From Bacillus licheniformis DSM 13 = ATCC 14580 (GTDB taxonomy: Bacteria > Bacillota > Bacilli > Bacillales > Bacillaceae), in NCBI RefSeq assembly GCF_000011645.1, contig NC_006270.3, forward strand, positions 1,547,501 to 1,611,500: a stretch of DNA of 64,000 nt. Direction: 5' to 3'. Positions 51,553 to 61,142 of this stretch are shown in pieces. Below the pieces are notes generated by a model. That model was given only the letters and a program-made list of their open reading frames with translations, was not told the DNA's origin and ran no database searches. Position numbers and translations under genes: made by a program. The stretch's first letter is position 1. Each line of letters opens with the position of its first letter.

Positions 51553-52509
51553 TTAATTTAAAGGTTTTGTTTCTTTGTCTTTGCGTTTAATTTGATAGAC
51601 CCATTTTTGCGGGGGTGTTTCTTCTTTCGCCTGTTTTTTCCATTCTGTTATTTTTTGATCCATTTTCGTATCATTTTGTTGAATGGCGCTCAATTGTTGT
51701 TGGAGCTGATCAACTTGCTCTGTAACAGTTTGAAGCACCGCCTCGATCTGTTCTGTCCGTTCAAAAACCTCCTCGTTTTGTTCAAGCGCCTTCTCCGTCT
51801 GCTGAAATGCATCAATATCGGCAAAATGAGAAGCGATCCACTTATCACTTTCATCGAGTTGCCTTTTATAAGAGAGAATCGTTTCATAAAACAGCGCTTC
51901 TTTTGTTTTTTCAGCCTCCAAAAGCCGGCTTTTCGTTTCCGTCACCCGCTCTTTTAATACCGCAACATCAGTTTCGATTTGTTTGAGCTGAAGACTTTTA
52001 GCATGAAGTTCATCTTTCAGGCGGGCATTTTCGTATGCAGCGTTTTTGAGCTCCTGTTCCTTTTTTTCCCTCAGCGTTTTTTCTCTTTCTGCATGAAGCT
52101 TTTCGTATTCTATTTGGCTATGTAAGCTTTTTTTCTCTTCTTCGGCTTTTACATTTGTTAAATGAAGGCGGTGCTTTTCTTCTATCTCTTGTTTTCTTGC
52201 ATAGGTTTCTTTTTGAAGAAGCTCCTGAAGAACGACGATTTTACTCAGCAATTCGCTTTTTATCCGGTTGAGCGTTTCGGCCGACTTGTCTTCCTTGTTT
52301 GCCGAAATCCGCTCCAGTTCGAATGACAGCTGCTGAAGCTGCTGTTTCATTGCTGCGTTTTCCCGGCTGAGCTTATGATTTTTCTGGTGAAAATAGCTTG
52401 CTTCAAGCTCGTGTATCAATTGATGTGATCTTGCCAGCTCAGCTTTTAAAAAAAGGTTTTCCTGTGATAAATCTTGAAAATAAGGCAGCGAACCCGATGT
52501 TTTTTTCAT
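51553..52509 (-). CDS. yknT: Sporulation coiled-coil protein YknT
   Basis: The 318-residue protein is almost entirely coiled coil (about 15-290), rich in E, K, Q and L heptads. B. subtilis YknT (Cse15) is a mother-cell sigma-E-dependent protein of unknown role. ATG at 52507-52509 follows GGGGG. The ORF runs 57 nt upstream without a site. It lies between rok and the molybdopterin genes and is transcribed towards rok. Confidence 0.85.
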   Translation of the reverse strand: MKKTSGSLPYFQDLSQENLFLKAELARSHQLIHELEASYFHQKNHKLSRENAAMKQQLQQLSFELERISANKEDKSAETLNRIKSELLSKIVVLQELLQKETYARKQEIEEKHRLHLTNVKAEEEKKSLHSQIEYEKLHAEREKTLREKKEQELKNAAYENARLKDELHAKSLQLKQIETDVAVLKERVTETKSRLLEAEKTKEALFYETILSYKRQLDESDKWIASHFADIDAFQQTEKALEQNEEVFERTEQIEAVLQTVTEQVDQLQQQLSAIQQNDTKMDQKITEWKKQAKEETPPQKWVYQIKRKDKETKPLN

Positions 52510-52593
52510 GGTGACCAGCCCCCTATAAATGTTACAACTACAATATGCATAAATGAAACCCGCCATGCCTTTTGAAAAAGAGATTTTACAGAC

Positions 52594-52623
52594 TTGTTCG
52601 GATTTCTAAAGTTTTGCTATGAT
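52594..52623 (+). promoter_or_regulatory. Sigma-A promoter of the mobA-moaD genes
   Basis: TTGTTC (52594-52599), an 18-bp spacer and TATGAT (52618-52623). Confidence 0.6.
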
Positions 52624-52661
52624 GTTCGCAGGCAGGAACACGCGAAGGAAGGTTGAGCCGT

Positions 52662-53249
52662 ATGAAAGAAATACATGTCATATTATCAGGGGGGCTTTCG
52701 CGCCGTTTTGGGGAACCGAAGGCGTTTGCCCGCTGGAAAGGCAAGCCGCTTTATCAATGGTGCAAACAGGCGCTGGGAGACGACGTCCTGATATTGAGCC
52801 GTCCGGGCTTGACGGAGCGGTTTATAGAACTCGGGGAAAAAGCGGTGCTGGAAGATATCGAACCGTACAGAGGGAAAGGGCCGCTTGCCGGTATGTACAC
52901 AGCCATGGAGCGGGCGGAAGGGGAATGCTATATTTTTTCGGCCTGTGACACCCCGCTTGTCCGGCAGGAGACCATATCGGCTTTAAAACGGCAGTTGACC
53001 CCGGCGGATGACGCCGTCGTGCCTGTCGCAGACGGAAGGGCGCAGCCGCTTGTTGCCGTCTACCACAGAAGGGTAAAATCCGTCCTCCATGAACAGCTTC
53101 AGCAGAACGAACTGAAGATCAGCAGTTTTCTCGACCGCATTCGCGTCAAGTACATTGAAGCAGATGCGGTTGGTGCAGAGCCGTGGGAATTTATAAATGT
53201 CAATAAAAAGTCGGATTTAGAAGAAATAGAGCCGTTCTTTCCGGGATGA
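52662..53249 (+). CDS. mobA: Molybdenum cofactor guanylyltransferase MobA
   Basis: The 195-residue nucleotidyltransferase has the GTP-binding loop LSGGLSRRFGEPKAF, GKGPLAGMYTAM and SACDTPLV. It joins GMP to molybdopterin to form the MGD cofactor. ATG at 52662 lies about 9 nt after AAGGAAGG. It begins the molybdopterin run. Confidence 0.93.
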   Translation: MKEIHVILSGGLSRRFGEPKAFARWKGKPLYQWCKQALGDDVLILSRPGLTERFIELGEKAVLEDIEPYRGKGPLAGMYTAMERAEGECYIFSACDTPLVRQETISALKRQLTPADDAVVPVADGRAQPLVAVYHRRVKSVLHEQLQQNELKISSFLDRIRVKYIEADAVGAEPWEFINVNKKSDLEEIEPFFPG

Positions 53250-53354
53250 AATATTTTATCATAGATTGCAAGGGTTTTTCGGAAGGTGTTTTTCAAAGAA
53301 CAGCAGACGGAAAAATGGTATGATATAGAAAAGGAAGTAAAGGGGATCATCCTG

Positions 53355-54368
53355 ATGCATGAACGGTATTCAAGACAAATCAGATATCAAAACATCGGAC
53401 AGGCGGGTCAGGACAGAATCAGGCAGAGCCATGTTTTGATCGTCGGGGCCGGGGCGCTTGGCACGTCAGCCGCTGAAGGGCTTGTGCGCGCAGGCATCGG
53501 CGCACTGTCTATTATAGACCGCGATTATGTGGAATGGAGCAACTTGCAAAGGCAGCAGCTCTACACAGAGAAAGACGCGGAGGAAAGGCTTCCGAAAGCG
53601 GCGGCTGCAAAAGAACGTCTTTCCGAGATCAACAGCGGTGTTGAGCTTCGTACATATGTTGCAGACGGCACAGTTGAAACACTCAGACCGCTGATCGAAG
53701 AGGCGGATGCCGTCATTGATGCAACGGATAACTTTGAGACCCGCATGATCATCAATGACCTTGCGCAGGAGACGGGTACTCCGTGGGTTTACGGCGCTTG
53801 TGTCAGCAGTCAGGGCATGTATATGACGATTATTCCCCAAAAAACGCCATGCCTTGCCTGCCTGTTTGAAGATGTTCCGATTGGCGGGGCTACATGCGAT
53901 ACGTCGGGGATTATTTCGCCGGCCGTTCAAATGGTGTCGGCTTATCAGCAAGCTGAAATTTTAAAAATCTTAACTGGACAGCAAGAAGCGCTTCAAACTG
54001 CTTTTGTCACGTTTGATTTATGGGCGAACACCCATTATCGCATGCAGATCGGCCGCAATGAGAAATGTCCTTCGTGCGGAGAAACGCCGGTTTATCCTTT
54101 CCTCAGCAACATGAGCCAAAAGAAAGCCGACGTGCTGTGCGGAAGAGAGACCGTCCAAATTCGCAGCGAAATGTTAAAACGGCTGCCTAAAGAGGAGCTC
54201 ATGAAAAAGCTTTCGGTCATCGGAAAAGTGGATGCGAATGATTATTTGCTGCATGTACAATATGAGGCGTTCAGAATCGTTATTTTCAACGATGGAAGAG
54301 CCCTTGTTCACGGCACAAATGATATAAAAGAAGCCAACTCCATATTGGCGAGAGTCATCGGAATGTAA
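53355..54368 (+). CDS. moeB: Molybdopterin-synthase adenylyltransferase MoeB
   Basis: This 337-residue E1-like enzyme has VLIVGAGALGTSAAEGL, the catalytic arginine in YSRQIRYQNIG, the active cysteine region GATCDTSGIISP and two zinc CxxC pairs (PCLAC and CPSC). It adenylates the C-terminal glycine of MoaD. The C-terminal extension resembles a reduced rhodanese-like tail. ATG 53355 is 8 nt after AAAGGGG. Confidence 0.93.
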   Translation: MHERYSRQIRYQNIGQAGQDRIRQSHVLIVGAGALGTSAAEGLVRAGIGALSIIDRDYVEWSNLQRQQLYTEKDAEERLPKAAAAKERLSEINSGVELRTYVADGTVETLRPLIEEADAVIDATDNFETRMIINDLAQETGTPWVYGACVSSQGMYMTIIPQKTPCLACLFEDVPIGGATCDTSGIISPAVQMVSAYQQAEILKILTGQQEALQTAFVTFDLWANTHYRMQIGRNEKCPSCGETPVYPFLSNMSQKKADVLCGRETVQIRSEMLKRLPKEELMKKLSVIGKVDANDYLLHVQYEAFRIVIFNDGRALVHGTNDIKEANSILARVIGM

Positions 54369-54387
54369 CAACAGGAGGTTTTTTTAA

Positions 54388-55680
54388 ATGATTGAAAAAA
54401 GAACGCCCATTCCAGTTTTTGAAGCCGCTGCGCGTGTCTCTCAGCACCAGAAGCTGGGAGATGCAGAGTGGATTCACCTTGAGGAGAGTCTCCATAGATT
54501 TTTAGCCGAAGATGTCAAGGCTGATCACGATGTACCCGCTTTTGACCGTTCGCCATACGACGGCTTTGCTGTCCGAGCATGCGATACAGCCGGTGCTTCG
54601 GGGGAAAATCCGCTGCAATTCGAGGTGGTTGATCACATTGGAGCCGGGGCCGTATCGGATAAAAAGCTGGGTTCTTTTCAAGCCGTCAGAATTATGACGG
54701 GAGCGCAGATTCCGGAGGGCGCTGATGCGGTAGTCATGCTTGAGCTGACAAAAACCTTCTCGGAAGACGGCAAAAACTATATGGTGTTGAAGCGCTCACT
54801 ACAGCCGGGAGAAAATATATCAAAAACCGGAGAAGATGCGAGAAAAGGATCAGTTCTTGTGAAAAAAGGAACCCGGATAACGCCGGGTGTTGTCGCTTTG
54901 CTTGCAACATTCGGATATGCAGCGGTTCCTGCAGTCAAAAAGCCTGTGGTAGGCATCATTGCCACCGGGACGGAGCTTCTGAATGTCAGCGATCCTCTTG
55001 TTCCCGGAAAAATCCGCAACAGCAATGCAGGCATGGCGGCCGCTCAGGTTGAAGAATCAGGCGGAAAACCCCTTTATTTAGGAAAGATTTCTGATCAATT
55101 TGACGAAAGCTTTGCAGCGGTGGAAAAAGCTTTGGACAAGGTGGATTTTCTGATTACGACCGGAGGGGTATCCGTAGGGGACTTTGATTTTCTGCCGGCA
55201 ATTTACGAAAAGCTCGGTGCCGAGGTCCTGTTTAATAAAGTGGCGATGCGTCCCGGAAGTGTAACGACGGTCGCTCAATTAAACGGCAAATTGCTGTTTG
55301 GGCTGTCCGGGAACCCGTCAGCCTGCTTCGTTGGATTTGAGCTTTTCGTCAAGCCGTCCCTGCGCACCTGGCTGCATCATCCGAAGCCGTATTCTTTATG
55401 TGCAGAAGCGGTTTTAGCCAAGGATTTTCCAAAACCTAACCCGTTTACGAGGTTTGTCCGCTCGTTTGTATCCATTCAAGACGGCGCGCTTCAGGCGGAG
55501 CCTGTCGGTCTGGATAAATCGAGCGCCGTAACGTCTCTTGCAGATGCCAATGCGCTGATGGTTTTGCCGGGCGGAACGAGAGGCTTTGAAGCCGGGGCAA
55601 GAGTGCATGTTCTTTTATACCGGGATGAGAACGGAAGTGAACAGCTGTGGCCGCACATTTTCCAATCCTCCAGATCGTAG
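54388..55680 (+). CDS. moeA: Molybdopterin molybdenumtransferase MoeA
   Basis: The 430-residue protein has the MoeA motifs DVPAFDRSPYDGFAVRA, RIMTGAQIPEGADAVV, TGTELL, TTGGVSVGDFD and GLSGNPSACF. It inserts molybdate into adenylated molybdopterin. ATG follows AGGAGG. Its 3' end overlaps mobB by 34 nt. Confidence 0.95.
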   Translation: MIEKRTPIPVFEAAARVSQHQKLGDAEWIHLEESLHRFLAEDVKADHDVPAFDRSPYDGFAVRACDTAGASGENPLQFEVVDHIGAGAVSDKKLGSFQAVRIMTGAQIPEGADAVVMLELTKTFSEDGKNYMVLKRSLQPGENISKTGEDARKGSVLVKKGTRITPGVVALLATFGYAAVPAVKKPVVGIIATGTELLNVSDPLVPGKIRNSNAGMAAAQVEESGGKPLYLGKISDQFDESFAAVEKALDKVDFLITTGGVSVGDFDFLPAIYEKLGAEVLFNKVAMRPGSVTTVAQLNGKLLFGLSGNPSACFVGFELFVKPSLRTWLHHPKPYSLCAEAVLAKDFPKPNPFTRFVRSFVSIQDGALQAEPVGLDKSSAVTSLADANALMVLPGGTRGFEAGARVHVLLYRDENGSEQLWPHIFQSSRS

Positions 55681-56174
55681 GGTACCAAAACAGCGGCAAA
55701 ACGACGTTCGTTGAAAAATTGGCGGGAAAGCTCGATCAGCTAGGAGTCAATGTTGGCTGTCTGAAACACCACGGACATGGAGGAGAACCGGACGCTTTTG
55801 CCGAAGGGAAGGATTCCGACCGCTTTTTTCGGGCTGGAGCGGCTGCGTCCGGCGTAGAAGGTGCGGGCGTTTTTCAGCTTACGGCGCGCGGCGAGTGGAC
55901 GCTTGATCAACTGATTGCCGCTTACGGCGTTTTAGCAGTTGAGTGTCTCCTCATCGAAGGATTTAAACATGCGCCATATCAAAAAGTTGTCATGGTCAGA
56001 AACGAAGCGGACTGCCGGCTCCTGAAGGAATTGGACGGCATCATCGCCGTCATTTACCAGCAGAGCGAGCCGAAAACAGATGTTCCATCCTTTCATATTG
56101 AAGACCCGGGTGCCCTGGCTTTTATTCTGAATCATCTAAAGGAGGAAGGCGTTTGTCTGAACGATTTATCATAA
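55647..56174 (+). CDS. mobB: Molybdopterin-guanine dinucleotide biosynthesis protein MobB
   Basis: The 175-residue GTPase has the P-loop GYQNSGKTTF and KHHGHGGEPDAFAEGKDSDRFFRAGA. It assists MobA in MGD formation. GTG at 55647 lies inside moeA and fits the family start. Its 3' end overlaps moaE. Confidence 0.92.
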   Translation: MAAHFPILQIVGYQNSGKTTFVEKLAGKLDQLGVNVGCLKHHGHGGEPDAFAEGKDSDRFFRAGAAASGVEGAGVFQLTARGEWTLDQLIAAYGVLAVECLLIEGFKHAPYQKVVMVRNEADCRLLKELDGIIAVIYQQSEPKTDVPSFHIEDPGALAFILNHLKEEGVCLNDLS

Positions 56175-56647
56175 CAAAAGACCCGATTGTCATCGAAGAT
56201 GTCGTCAAAAAAGTTGAAAGAAGGGAAGCCGGTGCCGTCACGACGTTTATCGGAACAGTGAGAGAATGGACCAACGGAAAAAAGACCCTCTATCTCGAAT
56301 ATGAAGCTTATGTTCCAATGGCGGTCAGCATGCTCGCTCAGATCGGCAAAGAAATCAATGAAAAATGGCCCGGCACAGCTGCAGCCATTACCCATCGCAT
56401 CGGCAGGCTGGACATTTCTGACGCGGCCGTTGTCATCGCCGTGTCGTCGCCTCACCGGAAAGCGGCGTATGAAGCGAATGAATATGCTATCGAAAGAATA
56501 AAGCAAATCGTCCCGATTTGGAAAAAAGAACATTGGGAGGACGGCGAGACTTGGATCGGCGACCAGCTTGAGACAACTGAATACCCGGAAGGGAAACCGG
56601 ATATTGAAGAGGCGGCTTCCGGCAGAGAAAGAGGTGCTGACCATTGA
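56153..56647 (+). CDS. moaE: Molybdopterin synthase large subunit MoaE
   Basis: The 164-residue protein has GAVTTFIGTVREWTNGKK, HRIGRLDISDAAVVIAVSSPHR and the catalytic lysine near PIWKKEHWEDG. It transfers sulfur from MoaD thiocarboxylate to precursor Z. TTG at 56153 follows AAAGGAGGAAGG and overlaps mobB by 22 nt. Confidence 0.94.
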   Translation: MSERFIITKDPIVIEDVVKKVERREAGAVTTFIGTVREWTNGKKTLYLEYEAYVPMAVSMLAQIGKEINEKWPGTAAAITHRIGRLDISDAAVVIAVSSPHRKAAYEANEYAIERIKQIVPIWKKEHWEDGETWIGDQLETTEYPEGKPDIEEAASGRERGADH

Positions 56648-56877
56648 TTAAAATTTTGCTGTTTGCCCAGCTTGCGGAACAAGCGGGTGCGCAGAGTATC
56701 GATATAGATGAAGAAAAGACGACAACAGACGAGATTAGACAGTTTTTAAAAGAAACGTACAATCTTCAGGGGACGGACCGGGCGATGATCGCTGTGAACG
56801 AAGTGTACAGAAGAGGAAACAGTGAGGTCGAGTCGGGAGATACGGTTGCTTTTATTCCCCCGGTCAGCGGAGGATGA
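56644..56877 (+). CDS. moaD: Molybdopterin synthase sulfur carrier MoaD
   Basis: The 77-residue ubiquitin-like protein ends in the essential Gly-Gly (IPPVSGG). MoeB activates this end for thiocarboxylate formation. TTG start overlaps the moaE stop by 4 nt (TTGA), a coupled start. Confidence 0.94.
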   Translation: MIKILLFAQLAEQAGAQSIDIDEEKTTTDEIRQFLKETYNLQGTDRAMIAVNEVYRRGNSEVESGDTVAFIPPVSGG

Positions 56878-56878
56878 G

Positions 56879-56928
56879 AACGTCGGTCGGTTCAGGCATA
56901 AGCCTGTCACCGACCGACGTTTTTTTTA
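56879..56928. terminator. Bidirectional terminator overlapping the end of the Rok-like gene
   Basis: Perfect 13-bp stem AACGTCGGTCGGT / ACCGACCGACGTT with T run. Its right arm lies inside the last codons of the minus-strand Rok-like gene. Confidence 0.85.
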
Positions 56929-57284
56929 GAACCGTTCTCTATATAAAGAAAACAGCCGCGCCGTTCTTTCGAAATGTTTGGTTCTAATTTTTGAATCAGG
57001 TCATAAAGCTCACTAATACGGTGAACGTTAAAATTGGTTCTTTCCTTCAGTTTCATTTTCAGTTCTTTTGTCGTTACAATTTCTCCTTTTTGCTGTTTAA
57101 TAATGTCTACGCAATGTGCTGCATAATACTCTTTATTGGAACGTCTATGTCGCTGGATTTGTCTGTCAAGTTCTCCCAACCTTGCATAAATCCCTTCGCG
57201 TTCTTTCCGGAAGTCCTTCCAGATTTTTTGTTCCAATTCACCTAAGAGGAGAAGCCGTTTTTTTAAAGCCTCTCTTTTCGACAT
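56907..57284 (-). CDS. Short Rok-like paralogue
   Basis: The 125-residue protein starts MSKREALKKRLLLLGELEQK and continues KERE-GIYARLGELDRQI. Rok in this window has REALRLRLEQLNEAEVK and ERDNIYAKLRELDR at the same place. The C-terminal half (AAHCVDIIKQQKGEIVTTKEL ... KERRGCFLYIEN) aligns with the Rok winged helix (ending PYRGQYILEG). The long glutamine linker is missing. This is the arrangement of sRok proteins known from plasmids such as pLS20. ATG at 57282-57284 has GGAG 9 nt upstream. The longer start at 57302 lacks a site. It likely binds AT-rich DNA and may pair with or modulate Rok. Confidence 0.8.
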   Translation of the reverse strand: MSKREALKKRLLLLGELEQKIWKDFRKEREGIYARLGELDRQIQRHRRSNKEYYAAHCVDIIKQQKGEIVTTKELKMKLKERTNFNVHRISELYDLIQKLEPNISKERRGCFLYIENGSKKNVGR

Positions 57285-57550
57285 TGCAATCAACTCCGTC
57301 ATTCATAGTTTGATAACTTTTTCTATTATTTTACATCATCTTCCTTCATTCATCAAAAAATTTCCTTTGACATCGAGAAACTATTTTTTATCGGCTGTCA
57401 CATTTTAAACAGGCTTTATTTCAAACCGAAGAAGGGGGAAAACTCCATAATAAGACTGAATTTTTTAAAAACGGTGGAATTTTATTTCGTAAACCGATAT
57501 ATTAGATGATGTGTCCTTGTTTTACATGAATTGGAAAGGTGCTGGTGCTA

Positions 57551-59308
57551 ATGGAGTCCCTTAAAAAACTAAAAGATTTTTATTGGCCTTATAAAAAAAT
57601 GTTTTTATGGTCGATTGCGTCGATGCTTCTAATGACGGCGATTACCGTTGTTTATCCGATTATTCTGCAAATGACAATTGATGAAGTAATTCTCGGCGGA
57701 AAATACGGTTTGGTCATATGGATCAGCCTCGGGTTCATCGCTGTCATGGCGGCGAAGGGCGCAGCCACTTTTTTTCATCAGTATCTCGGAGATATGTTCG
57801 GAATTCGCTCTGTCTACCGGTTAAGAAAAGAGCTGTATGCGAAATTGCAGCGTCTGCCGTTCAAATATTACGACAGCGCTAAAACGGGAGATTTAATGTC
57901 AAGGCTTACGGCGGACGTCGAAGGCATCAGATTCTTTTTATCTTTCGGCTTTGCTGAGGCGATTCGATTTATCCTGCTTGTCACTTTCAGTCTGTCTGTC
58001 ATGTTTTCTTATTCTGTGCCGCTGACTCTGGTTACGATTGCTTCTCTGCCGTTTTTAGGAGCGGCCGTCTACCGGTTTGATAAAAAAGTGCATCCCGCTT
58101 TTCGGAACATAAGAAAATCATTCGCCCGTTTAAATACGAAGGTTCAGGAAAATATCAGCGGCATGAACACCGTTAAATCTTTATCAAAAGAAGATTTTGA
58201 GATTCAAAACTTTACTCATTCAAATGACCATTTTCGAACTAAAAATTTAAACGCTTCGTTTATCATGTCGAAGTTCTTTCCGCTGATGGAGTTTATCGGC
58301 AATATCTGCCTCGTGGCTCTGCTGTCGTTCGGCGGCTGGCTCGTGATGCAGAACAGCTTAAAACCGGGTGAGCTTGTCGCTTTTTTCAGTCTCGTCAATT
58401 ACTTGATGTGGCCGATCATGAACCTCGGTTATGTCATCAACCTGTTTTCACAAGCGAAAGCATCGGGAGAGCGGCTGCTGGAAATTCTTGATGCCGAGGA
58501 GGAAATCACCGATACCGAACAGGCGGTGAAAAGCGGCAGACTGAACGGCGATGTCGCATTCAGCGATGTTTCCCTTCAATATACAAAAGAAAATGCGGAA
58601 GCATTGCATGGGGTGTCTTTTCAGGCTGAGCGCGGCAAAACAATTGGGTTAATCGGCGCGACGGGGTCAGGCAAGAGCAGCATCATTCAACTGCTGAGCC
58701 GCTTTTATGAACCGACATCCGGCCGGATCACGATCGACGGCAAACCGCTTGAACACTACTCATTAAAGATGCTGCGCTCCAATATCGGCGTCGTTCCGCA
58801 GGAATCGTTTTTATTTTCCTCAACGATCAGGTCAAATATATCGTATGGAAAGCCTGATGCATCGATGGATGAGATTATCGAAAGCGCGAAAAGAGCCCAG
58901 GCTCACGATTTTATCATGGAGCTTCCGAATCAATATGATACGATGCTCGGCGAGAGGGGGCTCGGGCTGTCCGGTGGCCAAAAACAGCGGATTGCGATTG
59001 CGAGAGCGATTTGTATGAACCCGGGCATTCTCATCCTGGATGATTCGACGAGTGCCGTTGACATGGAAACGGAGCACCGCATTCAACTTGCATTGCGGGA
59101 AGTGATGCGGGATCGGACGACTTTCATCATCGCTCACAGAATCTCATCCTTAAAGCATGCCGACGAAATCCTTGTTCTCGATAAAGGCGTAGTCAAGGAA
59201 AGGGGGACACACGAACAATTAATGGAAGCAAACGGTTTATACAAACGGATTTTTGATTTGCAGTATAAAGATCAAAATGTGTTGAATGAGCCGCATTTTG
59301 CAGGATAG
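57551..59308 (+). CDS. yknU: ABC exporter half-transporter YknU
   Basis: This 585-residue protein fuses six membrane helices to an ATPase with Walker A GATGSGKSS, signature LSGGQKQR and Walker B LILDDSTSAVD. The residue after the Walker B aspartate is Asp, not Glu (LDDST), marking a degenerate site as in heterodimeric exporters. It should pair with YknV. ATG 57551 gives the B. subtilis length. The ribosome site is AAAGGTG. Confidence 0.93.
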   Translation: MESLKKLKDFYWPYKKMFLWSIASMLLMTAITVVYPIILQMTIDEVILGGKYGLVIWISLGFIAVMAAKGAATFFHQYLGDMFGIRSVYRLRKELYAKLQRLPFKYYDSAKTGDLMSRLTADVEGIRFFLSFGFAEAIRFILLVTFSLSVMFSYSVPLTLVTIASLPFLGAAVYRFDKKVHPAFRNIRKSFARLNTKVQENISGMNTVKSLSKEDFEIQNFTHSNDHFRTKNLNASFIMSKFFPLMEFIGNICLVALLSFGGWLVMQNSLKPGELVAFFSLVNYLMWPIMNLGYVINLFSQAKASGERLLEILDAEEEITDTEQAVKSGRLNGDVAFSDVSLQYTKENAEALHGVSFQAERGKTIGLIGATGSGKSSIIQLLSRFYEPTSGRITIDGKPLEHYSLKMLRSNIGVVPQESFLFSSTIRSNISYGKPDASMDEIIESAKRAQAHDFIMELPNQYDTMLGERGLGLSGGQKQRIAIARAICMNPGILILDDSTSAVDMETEHRIQLALREVMRDRTTFIIAHRISSLKHADEILVLDKGVVKERGTHEQLMEANGLYKRIFDLQYKDQNVLNEPHFAG

Positions 59309-59320
59309 GAGGCTCTTGCT

Positions 59321-61141
59321 ATGGAAAACCAGGCGAAAAAACAAACGTTGATGAACCGGTTTTTTTATACTTCAGACCAAATCATTGAAAAGCCTTTTAA
59401 CTGGGCGCAGATGTGGAGGCTGCTTAAATATTTAAAGCCCTACCGAAAAAATTTGCTGCCGCTGTCGTTTTTAACGGTCATGATCTCGGCGGCGATCCGG
59501 CTGGCGGTGCCGATTTTGATCGGCGTCTATGCGCTCGACCAAGCGATCGCAGGCCGGGATATGAATCTTCTTGTGATTCTGATCTCCGTCATCAGTGGGT
59601 TGTATCTTGTCAATTATGTTAGCAATGTGCTGAGAATCCGCTGGATGAACAAGCTTGGCCAGCATGTCATATATGATCTCAGACAGCATTTGTTTACGCA
59701 TGTTCAGCGGCTGTCGCACCGCTTTTTCGACGAGCGTTCGGCAGGTTCAATCCTTGTCCGGATCATGAATGACATCAATTCTTTGCAGGAACTGTTTACG
59801 AGCGGAGTCATCAATTTATTGATGGATATTTTGCTTCTTTTTGGAATTGTCGTCATTCTGTTCTCGCTCAGTCCTGAGCTGACCATCGCCATTATGGTGA
59901 CGCTGCCTGTGATGTTCTTCATTTCTACTAATCTCAGAAGGAAAATCCGGCGATCCTGGCAAAAGGTGCGCTTAAAGCAGTCCAAGCTGAATTCCCATTT
60001 GAACGAAAGCATTCAAGGCATCCGGGTCACTCAGGCATTTACTCAGGAAAAAGAGAATATGATGTATTTTGAAGGCGTCAACAGTGAGAACTTTGAAGCC
60101 TGGCGGGAAGCGACGAAAAAAAATGCGACTTTCCGTCCGCTTGTAGAAATGACAAACGCTGTCGGGACGGCCATTTTAATCTGGTACGGCTCAAGCTTGA
60201 TCATCAATGAAACGATCACGATCGGTGTATTTGTATCGTTCGCCTTCTATCTCGGAATGTTCTGGGAGCCGATTTCAAGGCTCGGCCAAGTCTACAACCA
60301 GCTGTTGATGGGGATGGCTTCGTCAGAGCGGATCTTTGAATTTCTGGATGAAAAGCCGAGCGTTGCAGACAAGGAAGATGCGGTCAAAATAAAAGAATTA
60401 AAAGGCCGGATCGAATTTGAACAGGTGGAATTTTCTTATGACGGGAACCGCAAGGCGCTGCACAGCATTTCATTTGAGATACCTGCGGGATCATCGCTTG
60501 CGCTTGTCGGACATACAGGATCAGGGAAGACGACGATCGCAAATCTGATCAGCAGGTTTTACGATGCAACAGGCGGGGCTGTCAAAGTGGACGGTATACC
60601 GATTACCGATATCTCGCTTTCCGATCTTCGTTCGCAAATCAGCATCGTGCTGCAGGACACGTTTATTTTTTCCGGAACGATTATGGAAAATATTCGTTTT
60701 GGCCGTCCGAACGCCGCCGATGAAGAAGTGATCGAAGCAGCAAAAGCTGTCGGAGCCGATTCGTTTATTTCAGCGCTTCCGAATGGATACGCCACAGAAG
60801 TGGAAGAACGCGGCAATGTATTATCGGCAGGTGAGCGGCAGCTCATTTCATTTGCGAGGGCGCTTCTGGCAGATCCTCGTATTCTAATCCTTGATGAAGC
60901 AACCGCAAGCATTGACACAGAAACGGAAGTCAAAATCCAGGCTGCCTTGAAAACACTGCTCCATGGCAGAACGGCTATTATGATCGCTCACAGGCTTTCA
61001 ACGATAAGGGATGCGGATAAAATCCTGGTTCTTGACCACGGCCGGAAAATAGAAGAAGGAAATCACCAGGAATTGATCGGGAAACGTGGAATGTATTATG
61101 AGCTGGTAAAAGCGCAGTATCAAATGTTTCAGCGAAACTAA
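59321..61141 (+). CDS. yknV: ABC exporter half-transporter YknV
   Basis: The 606-residue partner has six helices and an ATPase with Walker A GHTGSGKTT and Walker B LILDEATASID, with the full catalytic Glu. Its signature LSAGERQ replaces LSGGQ. It lies 12 nt after yknU with AGGAGG. The consensus and degenerate halves fit a YknU-YknV heterodimer. Substrate is unknown. Confidence 0.93.
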   Translation: MENQAKKQTLMNRFFYTSDQIIEKPFNWAQMWRLLKYLKPYRKNLLPLSFLTVMISAAIRLAVPILIGVYALDQAIAGRDMNLLVILISVISGLYLVNYVSNVLRIRWMNKLGQHVIYDLRQHLFTHVQRLSHRFFDERSAGSILVRIMNDINSLQELFTSGVINLLMDILLLFGIVVILFSLSPELTIAIMVTLPVMFFISTNLRRKIRRSWQKVRLKQSKLNSHLNESIQGIRVTQAFTQEKENMMYFEGVNSENFEAWREATKKNATFRPLVEMTNAVGTAILIWYGSSLIINETITIGVFVSFAFYLGMFWEPISRLGQVYNQLLMGMASSERIFEFLDEKPSVADKEDAVKIKELKGRIEFEQVEFSYDGNRKALHSISFEIPAGSSLALVGHTGSGKTTIANLISRFYDATGGAVKVDGIPITDISLSDLRSQISIVLQDTFIFSGTIMENIRFGRPNAADEEVIEAAKAVGADSFISALPNGYATEVEERGNVLSAGERQLISFARALLADPRILILDEATASIDTETEVKIQAALKTLLHGRTAIMIAHRLSTIRDADKILVLDHGRKIEEGNHQELIGKRGMYYELVKAQYQMFQRN

Positions 61142-61142
61142 A

